From: Pseudomonas sp. Irchel s3h14
GTDB lineage: Bacteria; Pseudomonadota; Gammaproteobacteria; Pseudomonadales; Pseudomonadaceae
Direction of reading: 5' to 3'
DNA: 64,000 nt
Assembly: GCF_900187425.1 (NCBI RefSeq)
Contig: NZ_FYDJ01000022.1
Location: 24,785-88,784, forward strand
Shown here: positions 25,552 through 34,297 of the stretch, one piece after another
Layout of the letters: each line of letters opens with the position of its first letter
Position numbering within the stretch: position 1 is the first letter of the stretch
The notes under the pieces: generated by a model
Database searches by the model: none
The model's input: the letters and a program-made list of their open reading frames with translations, nothing else
Told to the model about the DNA's origin: nothing
Position numbers and translations under genes: made by a program

Positions 25552-26094
25552 ATGAGCCGCGCCGACCACATCTGCCTGATGGCGACCTATAACCAATGGA
25601 TGAACGCAAAGATCTATGGGGCAACCAGGTGCTTGTCCGATGATGAGCTCTCAGCCGATAGGAAAGCGTTCTTCAAGTCTATTCTCGGGACGCTAAACCA
25701 CGTGGCAATCGGAGACACTGTGTGGCTAAAGCGATTCGCCAAGCATCCAGCGGACCACACGGCACTGGAGCCGGTGAGGCAACTTTCCGATCCGGAAAGC
25801 CTCGACCAATTGTTGTTCTCTACTGTGCCAGAGCTCTCAGTGCATCGAGAGAGACTCGATCAGATAATCGTCGAATGGGCTCACTCTATTACAGAGTCCG
25901 ATCTAGACCACACTCTCCATTACGCCAGCATGAACGGTGTAGTGTCCGATAAGAATTTTTACAGCCTTGTCATGCATTTTTTTAACCATCAAACCCATCA
26001 CCGTGGCCAGGTTACTACCCTGCTTTCACAGGCTGGTATTGACATAGTTGATACAGATTTAGTCTTTCTCATTCCATCCCAATCCTGCGTATAA
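25552..26094 (+). CDS. DinB family protein
   Basis: 180 residues forming a DinB-type four-helix bundle. The three metal-binding histidines appear in LNHVAIGD near residue 48, and in VMHFFNHQTHHRGQVTTLLS near residue 145. DinB-like proteins often use small thiols as cofactors; the substrate here is unknown. The ATG at 25552 is preceded by AAAGGATGAACAC. Local GC is lower than in the neighbours (for example TTTTTACAGCC near 25957), which may point to a different origin. Confidence 0.75.
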   Translation: MSRADHICLMATYNQWMNAKIYGATRCLSDDELSADRKAFFKSILGTLNHVAIGDTVWLKRFAKHPADHTALEPVRQLSDPESLDQLLFSTVPELSVHRERLDQIIVEWAHSITESDLDHTLHYASMNGVVSDKNFYSLVMHFFNHQTHHRGQVTTLLSQAGIDIVDTDLVFLIPSQSCV

Positions 26095-26357
26095 AAGCGA
26101 CAGCTCTGGTTGCTCCTGACAGTCGTTGTCCGGTACTGCCCCTTCAGCCTGGGAACTCTTTTCGTGCACCTTGAAGGTAGAAAACCCCAAGCAATCACCT
26201 AAGCTCTAAAGGGAGATTTTGCGCTGCTACAAATTGATAGCACCACACTATGGAACGCGCTCCATTAATGCGATTTCCATGGACTGAAATCCAAGTCATT
26301 TGGCCTCAATCGAACCGCGAATCCAGCCGGTAGCCATCCACCCAAAAGGAGCCTCTC

Positions 26358-26726
26358 ATGTTCAAGCCCGGTCACCTGAACCGTACTAATGCTCCTGGCA
26401 CTCCCGGAGTCCCGGAATACAACATTGATGTCTTCTATGAAGTCCGCCGCGACCCCAAGGAAGGCATGCTGATGCACTTCAAGATGGACGGAGCGGTATC
26501 AGGTAAAAGCTTCACTGAAGAATTCGATATGCACCGCGACACGGCCTTCAACTTTGCCAGCCGCGTGGCAAAGGCTGCGGCCAAGCATGGAGTGCCCGCC
26601 AATGCCAGTCTGATCATGCGCGGGCACAAGGAATACGACGCGATGTTCGAGGATATTCGCGACAAACTCGGCGTCCAACCGGGCGATCCAGTCAATCTGG
26701 ATAACGCTGAGAAAGACCGTCGCTGA
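26358..26726 (+). CDS. DUF5064 family protein
   Basis: 122 residues typical of a small family confined largely to pseudomonads: MFKPGHLNR start, YNIDVFYEVRRDPKEGMLMH, FTEEFDMHRDTAFNFASRV, IMRGHKEYDAMFEDIR. No function is known. AAAGGAGCCTCTC precedes the ATG. The 263-base region before it shows no gene. Confidence 0.8.
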   Translation: MFKPGHLNRTNAPGTPGVPEYNIDVFYEVRRDPKEGMLMHFKMDGAVSGKSFTEEFDMHRDTAFNFASRVAKAAAKHGVPANASLIMRGHKEYDAMFEDIRDKLGVQPGDPVNLDNAEKDRR

Positions 26727-26742
26727 GTGACGCCAATGCCAC

Positions 26743-28512
26743 TCAGCGCGCCCCATCCACCGGATGGATCACGAGGTAGCTGTCGACGGCATCGTCGATG
26801 GTTGGAAAGAACGCCGATTCGCCAAGCCGTGCGAACAGCCCGAATCGCTTCAGCTTGTCCTTGACCGGGTCCTTCATCTCGGCCACGCACAACTTGATGC
26901 CCGCCGCGTGCAAGGTGTCGTCCAGTTCAGCCAACACGTCGGCAGAGGTCACGTCCACACTGGTGACGGGTTCGGCCGCAACGACCAACCAGCGCACGGG
27001 CGTAGGCGATGTCGCCACTGCGGCAAGCACTCGGTCATTGAACAGTTCGGCGTTGGCGAAAAACAACGGCGCATCCCAGCGAAACAGCACCAGGCCGGGG
27101 ATAAGGCTCGCGTCGGGATAGCGCTGGATGTCGTGGTAGCCCTTGACCCCCTTGGCTTGCCCCAGCACCGCGGAATACGGCCGCCAGCCATCCCACAGAA
27201 ATTCGATCACGGCGATCACGATGGCCAGCCCGATGCCCTCGATCGCACCGAACACAGCCACGCCGACGGTGCAGACGATCGACAACCAGAACTCCCAGCG
27301 CTGGATGCGATAAATGCGTCGCAGGTCGGCGACTTCAATCAGGCCGATGGCCGACGCGATCACGACCGCTGCCAGTGCGCTGCTGGGCAAACTCTGCAAC
27401 AGGTTCGGCGCCACCATCAGCAATAAGGCAACGGCCAATGCGCCGACGACCCCTGTCAACTGGGTTTTGGCGCCTGCGGCTTCGGCCACGGGGGTGCGTG
27501 ACGAACTGCTGCTGATTGGAAAGCCCTGGAAAAATCCAGCCGCCAGATTGGCAAAACCGAGCCCTGCCATCTCCTGGTTCGGGTCCACGTAGGTACGGGT
27601 TCGCGCCGCATAGACACGCGAGAGCACGCTGGTGTCGGCGAACGACACCAGGGCGACGGCAAAACCGCCGATGAGCACCGGGACAATATCGGCTTGGGTG
27701 ATCCAGGGGATGGCGAACGCAGGTAAACCTTGTGGAAGAGCACCGAGGACCGACACACCCGCGCGCGTGCCAAGGTCCAGCACACCGACGGCGACGGTCG
27801 CGCCTGCCACGGCGATCAAGATGCCCGGCACGCGCTTGAAGCCCTTGAGCAGCAGGATCACGACCAAGGTGGCTGCGCCGATAATAAACGCGGTCCAGTT
27901 GGTCTTTCCTTCCATCACCGCGGTGGCGATAGCCCATATGTTTCTCAGCGGGCCGTCGGACTCAATCGAAAAACCGAAAAACTTGGGTAGTTGGCTGATC
28001 AAAACCGTCAGCGCGATGCCGTTCATGTACCCGTAGCGGATCGGCTTGGACAGCAACTCCGTAATGAAGCCCAAACGCATGATGCCCGCCAGGATGCACA
28101 CGGTGCCTGAAACGATCGCCATCATGCCCGCAAGGGCGATGGCGCGATGCGGGTCGCCGCCCGACAGGGGCAGGACGACTGCCAGGATAACGGCGGCCAG
28201 TGAGGAATCCGGGCCCAGCACCAGAATCCGGCTAGGCCCGAACAATGCGTAAGCGAGTAGCGGAACGATGGTCGCGTAGAGGCCATAGATGCCGGGTACG
28301 CCCGATGCCACGGCGTAAGCGATGCCGACGGGTACCAACATCGTGGTGAGTACCAGCCCGGCCATGATGTCGTGACGCAACCAGGCAACCTGATATCCGC
28401 GCAGCGTGCGAAGTCCAGGAAGCCAACGGCTCCAGCCGGTTTCGTCGCCGGTATCGCGGCGTGCAATCCGGCCCGGTTCCGGGACGGGAGGCGAAGAATC
28501 CGAATCGCTCAT
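26743..28512 (-). CDS. SulP family inorganic anion transporter with STAS domain
   Basis: 589 residues. A cytosolic N-terminus is followed by a SulP membrane domain with MAGLVLTTMLVPVGIAYAVA, GVPGIYGLYATIVPLLAYAL and FPISSSSSRTPVAEAAGAKT, then a C-terminal STAS domain from about residue 450 (RWLVVAAEPVTSVDVTSADV). Family members carry sulfate, bicarbonate or other anions in exchange or with sodium/protons; the anion cannot be assigned here. It lies 50 bases downstream of the PPK2 gene on the same strand, so they may share a message. Confidence 0.85.
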   Translation of the reverse strand: MSDSDSSPPVPEPGRIARRDTGDETGWSRWLPGLRTLRGYQVAWLRHDIMAGLVLTTMLVPVGIAYAVASGVPGIYGLYATIVPLLAYALFGPSRILVLGPDSSLAAVILAVVLPLSGGDPHRAIALAGMMAIVSGTVCILAGIMRLGFITELLSKPIRYGYMNGIALTVLISQLPKFFGFSIESDGPLRNIWAIATAVMEGKTNWTAFIIGAATLVVILLLKGFKRVPGILIAVAGATVAVGVLDLGTRAGVSVLGALPQGLPAFAIPWITQADIVPVLIGGFAVALVSFADTSVLSRVYAARTRTYVDPNQEMAGLGFANLAAGFFQGFPISSSSSRTPVAEAAGAKTQLTGVVGALAVALLLMVAPNLLQSLPSSALAAVVIASAIGLIEVADLRRIYRIQRWEFWLSIVCTVGVAVFGAIEGIGLAIVIAVIEFLWDGWRPYSAVLGQAKGVKGYHDIQRYPDASLIPGLVLFRWDAPLFFANAELFNDRVLAAVATSPTPVRWLVVAAEPVTSVDVTSADVLAELDDTLHAAGIKLCVAEMKDPVKDKLKRFGLFARLGESAFFPTIDDAVDSYLVIHPVDGAR

Positions 28513-28561
28513 AAAGCTGTGGCCTATAGGTGTGCAGCGCAGATTCGCTTAAACGTGCCCG

Positions 28562-29383
28562 TCAGAATTTTTCGGGCACTCGCCGGTGCGGATAATCCGG
28601 GTCGCGATAGCCGCCTGGCTTCTGCCGTTTGGGCAATATCACCTCCTCGCGCGGTACATCCTTGTACGGGATGCGGCTGAGCAAATCGGAGATGATGTTA
28701 AGGCGCGCCCGCCGTTTGTCGTTGGAATTGGCCACCAGCCATGGGGCATGATCGGTGTCAGTCGCCTTGAACATGTCGTCACGGGCACGTGAATAGTCAT
28801 ACCAGCGGCTGTATGACTTGAGATCCATTGGGGTCAGTTTCCAGACTTTTCGTCCATCCTTGATGCGCTCCTGAAGCCGGCGGGTCTGCTCGTCTTCGCT
28901 GACTTCCAGCCAATACTTGAGCAGGATCACGCCCGAGTCGACGATTGCACGCTCCACCAGAGGCGTTGTCTTCAGGAAACTGGCAACCTGCTGTTTAGTG
29001 CAGAAACCCATCACCCGCTCGACGCCCGCCCGGTTGTACCAACTGCGATCGAAGATCACCACTTCGCCAGCCGCGGGCAGGTACGGCAGGTAACGCTGGA
29101 CATACATCTGGCTTTTCTCTCGATCACTCGGCGCCGTTAGCGCCACCACCCGAAAGACACGCGGGCTGACGCGCTCGGTGATCGCCTTGATCGTCCCGCC
29201 CTTGCCCGCGCCATCGCGCCCCTCGAAGACGATGCAGAGCTTGATGCCCTTGGCTTTTACCCACTCCTGTAACTTGACCAGTTCGACGTGCAGGGTGCGC
29301 AGTTGCTCAAGGTAATCCTTGCTCTTCAGCTTCGGGTTTTCAGCAGATTTACTCTTAGGGGCTTTTTTCTTGTCCTTTGCCAT
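28562..29383 (-). CDS. ppk2: polyphosphate kinase 2 (PPK2)
   Basis: About 273 residues. Walker A is VFEGRDGAGKGG near residue 50, Walker B is EVVIFDRSWYNRAGVERVMG, and the lid is SRWYDYSRARDDMF. A single complete domain of this type fits class I PPK2, which makes GTP or ATP from nucleoside diphosphate and polyphosphate. The start at 29383 (MAKDKKKAPK) has GAGGTCTTGGTC before it; a longer frame to 29440 would nearly touch the upstream gene and is less convincing. Lysine-rich N-terminal tail. Confidence 0.9.
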   Translation of the reverse strand: MAKDKKKAPKSKSAENPKLKSKDYLEQLRTLHVELVKLQEWVKAKGIKLCIVFEGRDGAGKGGTIKAITERVSPRVFRVVALTAPSDREKSQMYVQRYLPYLPAAGEVVIFDRSWYNRAGVERVMGFCTKQQVASFLKTTPLVERAIVDSGVILLKYWLEVSEDEQTRRLQERIKDGRKVWKLTPMDLKSYSRWYDYSRARDDMFKATDTDHAPWLVANSNDKRRARLNIISDLLSRIPYKDVPREEVILPKRQKPGGYRDPDYPHRRVPEKF

Positions 29384-29441
29384 GACCAAGACCTCATAGA
29401 TGCCAGTCGCCAATAGGTATTCAGCGTAGGTTGCTTTCAAC

Positions 29442-30104
29442 TCACCCGCCGAGCGCGATGATCGCTGTGATCAGTACAGCGCCGATGACGGCCGTCACAA
29501 GACCGCCTTGCCACGGTTTTGCGCCGGCGTACTTCGAGAGCATCCAACCGGCGATAAACAGCACCCCGAGTCCGACCAGGTTAGACATGCGCACGGCGAG
29601 CGCTGTCTGATCGAGCAACAGAAACGGCACCACAAGCGGGAATGTCGATAGCACCACCAACAGGAAAACGCCGACAGCGCCCCTGAAATCATCCCAGCCG
29701 AGGCGCGGCTGTACCGGCATGGATGAATACTCGACCAGGCGGCGACGCAACGATTCCAGCTCTTCAGGGCCCGCCGCTGCTGCGAGGCGCGGGGGCAACG
29801 CCTCGGCAATCAGCGCTTGCCCGGCGGCTGCATCCGTCGCACCGAGCAGGTTGGTGCGAAGCGTACGGTTGCGTGTCCGTTCGATCAGGGTTCGCAGTAA
29901 ATACATCACGGCGTCCGCAAGTCCCCAGGCGAGGTTACAACCCAGCGCGGCAATCATCATCGTGCGTTCCGCCTCCTGGCCAGACGTGGCCACGCTGATG
30001 GTTCCGGTGAAGGTCATTGCCATCAGCAGGCCAAAGATGACCTCCGTGACACGATCGACCGGATCAAGTACCCGGGCCCGTTTTTGCTCTCCAGTGCTTT
30101 GCAT
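29442..30104 (-). CDS. VIT/CCC1-like membrane protein
   Basis: 220 residues. RVTEVIFGLLMAMTFTGTIS begins the first helix, followed by ALGCNLAWGLADAVMYLLRT, a soluble charged middle (about residues 75-145), and three C-terminal helices. The layout recalls the vacuolar iron transporter (VIT1/CCC1) family, but the residues for metal binding are not obvious, so transport of iron or manganese is only a guess. It precedes ppk2 on the same strand with 58 bases between. Confidence 0.6.
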   Translation of the reverse strand: MQSTGEQKRARVLDPVDRVTEVIFGLLMAMTFTGTISVATSGQEAERTMMIAALGCNLAWGLADAVMYLLRTLIERTRNRTLRTNLLGATDAAAGQALIAEALPPRLAAAAGPEELESLRRRLVEYSSMPVQPRLGWDDFRGAVGVFLLVVLSTFPLVVPFLLLDQTALAVRMSNLVGLGVLFIAGWMLSKYAGAKPWQGGLVTAVIGAVLITAIIALGG

Positions 30105-30284
30105 GCGCTCATCCTCACCACGGCTGCGTCAGCGTGGTCCTGGTTTTCAGCCGTGCCAGGATGGCCAAGACCCAGCATCCGCAAGCACATCGAACAGCTT
30201 AGTTCAGACTTGACCTGTCACCACGCAATGCATCGACAACGACTAAGCTTTTTCGATTGAGCCTTGTTTCCCAAGGAGATCTCC

Positions 30285-31559
30285 ATGAGCACCGCGCCCC
30301 TGTCCGAACTCGATGCCGCCCTGCCCGGTCTGGCCCGCAAGATCCGCGTGCTGGATGCCCTGGCCTGGCCGGAGGGGGTCGAGGAAGTATTCCTGACACG
30401 TTGGCGCGCCGGGCAGGCAGAACTGCCCAGGGTTGAACTGCGCCCGCGCGACCACAGCACCGACATCGCCGCCCTCGAAGCCTTTATCGGCCGCTGCGAT
30501 GAGGGTCATCCGGCCGGGCGCCACCTCGCCATGACGGCGCGCAGCTATGCCACGGCCGGGCTCATGCTCGGTGCCATCGGCACGCCCGCTTTTACGCAGT
30601 ATTCGTCAGCGCTGTACCGACGCCCGGACTTCTACTACTCGCGCCTGAAACTGAGCATGCTGGACGCGGCCCAATTCTTCCTCAAGACCACCGACGCCCT
30701 TCTGGGCGGTGCGCGGATTCCACCGTGCCCGGCAGAAATCCCGGCCGAGGTCTTCGCCGCCTGGATGCAGCCGGAACTCGACCGCTTCTTCGGACCAGGC
30801 CGGATCACCGTCGTGCTCGATCCGACTCTGGCCGCCAAGGCCATCGCCGGGGCGAGTCGCATCCGCCTGCGGGCCAGCGCCCTGTTCTCGGAACTGGACA
30901 AGAACCAGCTGTTGCAACATGAGGCCTTCGTGCATGTCGCCACGGCACAAAACGGCGCGCTGCAACCCAACCTGAAAAGCCTGGGCCTGGGGGCGCCACG
31001 CACGACCCAGACTCAGGAGGGCATCGCCACCCTGGCCGAGCTGTTCACCGGCAGCATGGACATCAACCGCCTGCGCCGCCTCGCCCTGCGCGTGCTCGCG
31101 GTCCAGCAGGCGCTGGATGGCGCCGATTTCATTCAGGTGTTCGAAGGTTTTCTCGCGGCCGGACAGTCGCAAGAGGAGTCCTTCCGCTCGACCCAGCGGG
31201 TGTTCCGCGGCGCCGACCTGCGCGGCGGATCGGCGTTCACCAAGGATGCCGCCTACCTGACCGGATTGCTCGGCGTGCATACCCTGTTGCGCATCGCGAT
31301 TCGCGACAACCGGCCGGAACTGGTGGGCCATTTGTTCGCCGGGCGCCTCAGTCTGGGCGATACCGTGCGCCTGGCCCCACTCTTCGAGTCCGGCTGGCTG
31401 CGGGGGCCGGTCCATGTCCCGGCCTGGGCCTCCGACCTGCGTCTACTCGCCGCCAACCTGGCCTTCTCCGCTTTTATTTCCCGGATCAAGCTGGATGTAC
31501 TCGATCTGGAGGTGCTCATGGCCTTCGCCGACGAGCATGAAGCCGATGCCAGCGCCTAG
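30285..31559 (+). CDS. QEGLA-motif protein, DUF1704 family
   Basis: About 424 residues of the family annotated as flavohemoglobin expression-modulating QEGLA motif protein. HEAFVHVATAQNG and TQTQEGIATLAELFTGSMD are seen near residues 215 and 247; the motif here reads QEGIA. The HEAxxH-like and QEG residues resemble a metallopeptidase-type site (KIAA0895/tyrosine carboxypeptidase relatives), but activity is unknown in bacteria. AAGGAGATCTCC precedes ATG 30285. It is divergent from the VIT-like gene. Confidence 0.8.
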   Translation: MSTAPLSELDAALPGLARKIRVLDALAWPEGVEEVFLTRWRAGQAELPRVELRPRDHSTDIAALEAFIGRCDEGHPAGRHLAMTARSYATAGLMLGAIGTPAFTQYSSALYRRPDFYYSRLKLSMLDAAQFFLKTTDALLGGARIPPCPAEIPAEVFAAWMQPELDRFFGPGRITVVLDPTLAAKAIAGASRIRLRASALFSELDKNQLLQHEAFVHVATAQNGALQPNLKSLGLGAPRTTQTQEGIATLAELFTGSMDINRLRRLALRVLAVQQALDGADFIQVFEGFLAAGQSQEESFRSTQRVFRGADLRGGSAFTKDAAYLTGLLGVHTLLRIAIRDNRPELVGHLFAGRLSLGDTVRLAPLFESGWLRGPVHVPAWASDLRLLAANLAFSAFISRIKLDVLDLEVLMAFADEHEADASA

Positions 31560-31719
31560 CGTTTAAAGGGAGAGCCATCGAACCAAACGCTCTGCATCAG
31601 TTATTTATACTCAAATGCCAGCTTAATAATATTTTACCGATACCAGGGTGATCCCTAGTCTTGACCCCAAGAAATGGCAGGCCGTTACCGACCTAAATCC
31701 AACTTCGAAGGGTATTGAG

Positions 31720-33030
31720 ATGACCACTGAAAAAATAAAAACAGATACGCTGATTGTTGGCGCCGGTCAGGCTGGCGTGGCCATGAGTGAACACCTGAGC
31801 AAACTCGGCGTACCGCACCTGGTGCTGGAGCGCAACCGTATCGCCGAGCGCTGGCGCACCGGCCGTTGGGATTCGTTGGTGGCCAACGGTCCGGCCTGGC
31901 ACGACCGTTTTCCCGGTCTCGATTTCGACGACCTCAGCCCCGACGACTTTGCCCCGAAAGAGCGGGTTGCCGACTACTTCGAAGCCTACGCCAAGAAATT
32001 CAACGCTCCCATCCGCACCGGCGTGGACGTGCTGAAGGTTGAGCGCAATGTCGGTCGCCCGGGCTTCACCATTGAAACCTCTGAAGGCGTGATCGAGGCC
32101 AACCGCGTGGTGGCTGCCACCGGGCCATTCCAGCGCCCGGTTATCCCGCCGATTGCGCCAAAAGATCAGCCATTCCTGCAGATCCACTCCGCCGACTATC
32201 GCAACCCGGCGCAACTGCCCGAAGGCGCGGTTCTGGTGGTCGGTGCCGGCTCGTCGGGCGTGCAAATCGCCGATGAATTGCAGCGTGCCGGCAAGAAGGT
32301 TTACCTCTCGGTGGGTGCACACGATCGCCCTCCTCGCGCCTATCGCAACCGTGATTTCTGCTGGTGGCTGGGTGTGCTGGGCGAATGGGATCAGGCGGCC
32401 ATGAAACCCGGCCGGGAACACGTCACCATCGCTGTGAGCGGTGCGCATGGCGGCCGCACGGTGGACTTCCGTGGTCTCGCCCATCGCGGCATGACGCTGG
32501 TGGGTTTGACCCAATCGTTCAATGGCGGCGTAGCGACTTTTCAACCGAACCTTGCCGACAACCTGGCTCGCGGCGACGAAAACTATCTGGCGCTGCTCAA
32601 TGCCGCCGATGCCTACATCGAACGCAACGGCCTGGACCTGCCGGAAGAGCCTGAAGCGCGCATTACCTTTTCCGATCCGGACTGCGTGACTAACCCGATT
32701 CTTGAACTCGACTTGGCCAAGGCCGGCGTGACCTCGATCATCTGGGCCACCGGTTTTGCCACGGATTACAGCTGGCTCAAGGTTGATGCCTTCGACGACA
32801 ACGGCAAGCCGGCGCATCAGCGCGGCGTGTCGAGCGAAGCTGGCGTGTATTTCCTCGGCCTGCCTTGGCAGTCCCGTCGCGGGTCTTCGTTCATCTGGGG
32901 CGTTTGGCATGACGCCAAGTATGTGGCTGATCACATCGCCATCCAGCGTTCCTACCTCGACTACCACGATGCCGCGCAGCGCGAGGCTGAAACCGTCCCG
33001 GCCGCCCATAAAGCAACTGTCAGCGCTTGA
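31720..33030 (+). CDS. flavin-dependent monooxygenase (FMO/BVMO-like)
   Basis: About 436 residues. FAD-binding Rossmann motif VGAGQAGVAMSEHL is near residue 12. The HSADYRNP segment near residue 160 resembles the FxGxxxHxxxW/Y fingerprint. NADPH-binding motif VVGAGSSGVQIADEL is near residue 173, and SIIWATGFATDYSWL is the conserved distal motif. Such enzymes hydroxylate nitrogen, sulfur or carbonyl carbons. RidA follows after 24 bases and three further catabolic genes in the same direction, suggesting oxidation as the first step of a degradative pathway. GAAGGGTATTGAG precedes the ATG at 31720; a frame to 31648 lacks one. Confidence 0.85.
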   Translation: MTTEKIKTDTLIVGAGQAGVAMSEHLSKLGVPHLVLERNRIAERWRTGRWDSLVANGPAWHDRFPGLDFDDLSPDDFAPKERVADYFEAYAKKFNAPIRTGVDVLKVERNVGRPGFTIETSEGVIEANRVVAATGPFQRPVIPPIAPKDQPFLQIHSADYRNPAQLPEGAVLVVGAGSSGVQIADELQRAGKKVYLSVGAHDRPPRAYRNRDFCWWLGVLGEWDQAAMKPGREHVTIAVSGAHGGRTVDFRGLAHRGMTLVGLTQSFNGGVATFQPNLADNLARGDENYLALLNAADAYIERNGLDLPEEPEARITFSDPDCVTNPILELDLAKAGVTSIIWATGFATDYSWLKVDAFDDNGKPAHQRGVSSEAGVYFLGLPWQSRRGSSFIWGVWHDAKYVADHIAIQRSYLDYHDAAQREAETVPAAHKATVSA

Positions 33031-33054
33031 GCCATTTTTCTTTAGGAGCTTCAA

Positions 33055-33471
33055 ATGTCCACGCCAACCCATACCCGCATTCGCATGTTCAACACCAAGG
33101 AAACCTACCCGAACCAGAGCCTGGACAATGACCTGTGCCAAGCGGTCCGCGCTGGCAACACCGTTTACGTTCGCGGTCAGGTCGGCACCGATTTCGAAGG
33201 CAACCTGGTAGGCCTCGGCGACCCGCGTGCGCAAACCGAGCAAGCCATGCGCAACGTCAAGCAGTTGCTGGAAGAAGCCGGCAGCGACCTCAGCCACATC
33301 GTGAAAACCACCACTTACCTGATCGATCCGCGGTATCGCGAGCCGGTGTATCAGGAAGTGGGCAAGTGGCTTAAAGGGGTGTTTCCGATCTCGACCGGGT
33401 TGGTGGTTTCGGCGCTGGGGCAACCGCAGTGGTTGATGGAGATTGATGTGATTGCGGTGATTCCTGAGTAA
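33055..33471 (+). CDS. RidA family protein
   Basis: 138 residues of the YjgF/YER057c/UK114 fold. GNTVYVRGQVGTDFEGNLVG and QTEQAMRNVKQLLEEAGSDL are typical. Canonical RidA hydrolyses reactive enamine/imine intermediates; its key arginine sits near the end of such proteins (IDPRYREPVY here). The N-terminus THTRIRMFNTKETYPNQ marks one of the non-canonical Rid groups. It lies just after the monooxygenase (TAGGAGCTTCAA as ribosome site), so it may handle an imine produced there. Confidence 0.85.
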   Translation: MSTPTHTRIRMFNTKETYPNQSLDNDLCQAVRAGNTVYVRGQVGTDFEGNLVGLGDPRAQTEQAMRNVKQLLEEAGSDLSHIVKTTTYLIDPRYREPVYQEVGKWLKGVFPISTGLVVSALGQPQWLMEIDVIAVIPE

Positions 33472-33492
33472 GCAGGTTCACCGCGTCGCGGC

Positions 33493-33570
33493 CATCGCGA
33501 GCAAGCTTTGCTCCTACAGCGGATCTTCAGTGCGACGACTATCCCGTAGGAGCAGAGCTTGCTCGCGATG
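33493..33570. repeat. REP inverted pair (GTAGGAGCxGAGCTTGCTCGCGATG family)
   Basis: Inverse copies at 33493-33518 and 33546-33570 separated by 27 bases, inside the operon between ridA and the DUF1028 gene. Confidence 0.8.
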
Positions 33571-33619
33571 AGGCCAGCACAGACACCACCTCAGCCAAGG
33601 CAAACCAAGGAGCAAAACC

Positions 33620-34297
33620 ATGACCTTCTCCATCGCAGCACGTTGCCCCGAAACCGGTCAGTTCGGCATTGCGATCAGTTCCTCCAGCATCGCCGTCGGC
33701 GCCCGCTGCCCCTGGCTGCTGCCGGGTGTCGGCGCCGTTTCCACACAAAACATCACCCTGCCGTCCCTTGGCCCGGAAGCCCTTGCCCTCATGGAACAAG
33801 GCCTCACGCCTGCTGAAGCACTGGACAAAGTTCTGACCCGCAACGGCTACAGCCAATACCGCCAGATCACCGCGATTGACCACCTCGGCCAAACCGCACA
33901 CTTCAGCGGTTCGCAAACCCTCGGCAACCACCACGCCGTGTCCGGCGATCAATGCGTCGCTGCCGGCAACATGCTCGCAGACCGTTCAGTGATCGAAGCG
34001 ATGGTCGAGGCATTCGAGCATGGCGAGGGCCAACTGACTGACCGCCTGCTCGCGGCCATGAAAGCGGCAATCGCAGCAGGCGGCGAAGCCGGGCCAGTGC
34101 ATTCGGCGGCGGTGGTGGTGGTCGGCGAGCTGACCTGGCCGATCATCAACCTGCGGGTGGATTGGGCGGATCACGATCCAATCGGTCAATTGGAGAAACT
34201 CTGGGACGCCTATCGCCCACAGGTTCAGGACTACATCGACCGCGCCCTGGCCCCCGACAAGTCCCCTGGCTACGGCGTCGCCGGAGACGACCGATGA
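33620..34297 (+). CDS. DUF1028 family protein
   Basis: 225 residues: MTFSIAARCPETGQFGIAIS at the start, GVGAVSTQNITLPSLGPEAL and QCVAAGNMLADRSVIEAMVE later. DUF1028 proteins have an Ntn-hydrolase-like fold and are predicted amidohydrolases; none is well characterised. AAGGAGCAAAACC precedes the ATG. Its stop overlaps the start of the deacylase gene (ATGA), so the two are translated together. Confidence 0.85.
   Translation: MTFSIAARCPETGQFGIAISSSSIAVGARCPWLLPGVGAVSTQNITLPSLGPEALALMEQGLTPAEALDKVLTRNGYSQYRQITAIDHLGQTAHFSGSQTLGNHHAVSGDQCVAAGNMLADRSVIEAMVEAFEHGEGQLTDRLLAAMKAAIAAGGEAGPVHSAAVVVVGELTWPIINLRVDWADHDPIGQLEKLWDAYRPQVQDYIDRALAPDKSPGYGVAGDDR

Noticed and set aside
31693..33423. 576-codon minus-strand frame opposite the monooxygenase and RidA genes
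   Set aside because: Shadow of two real genes; no domain or ribosome site.
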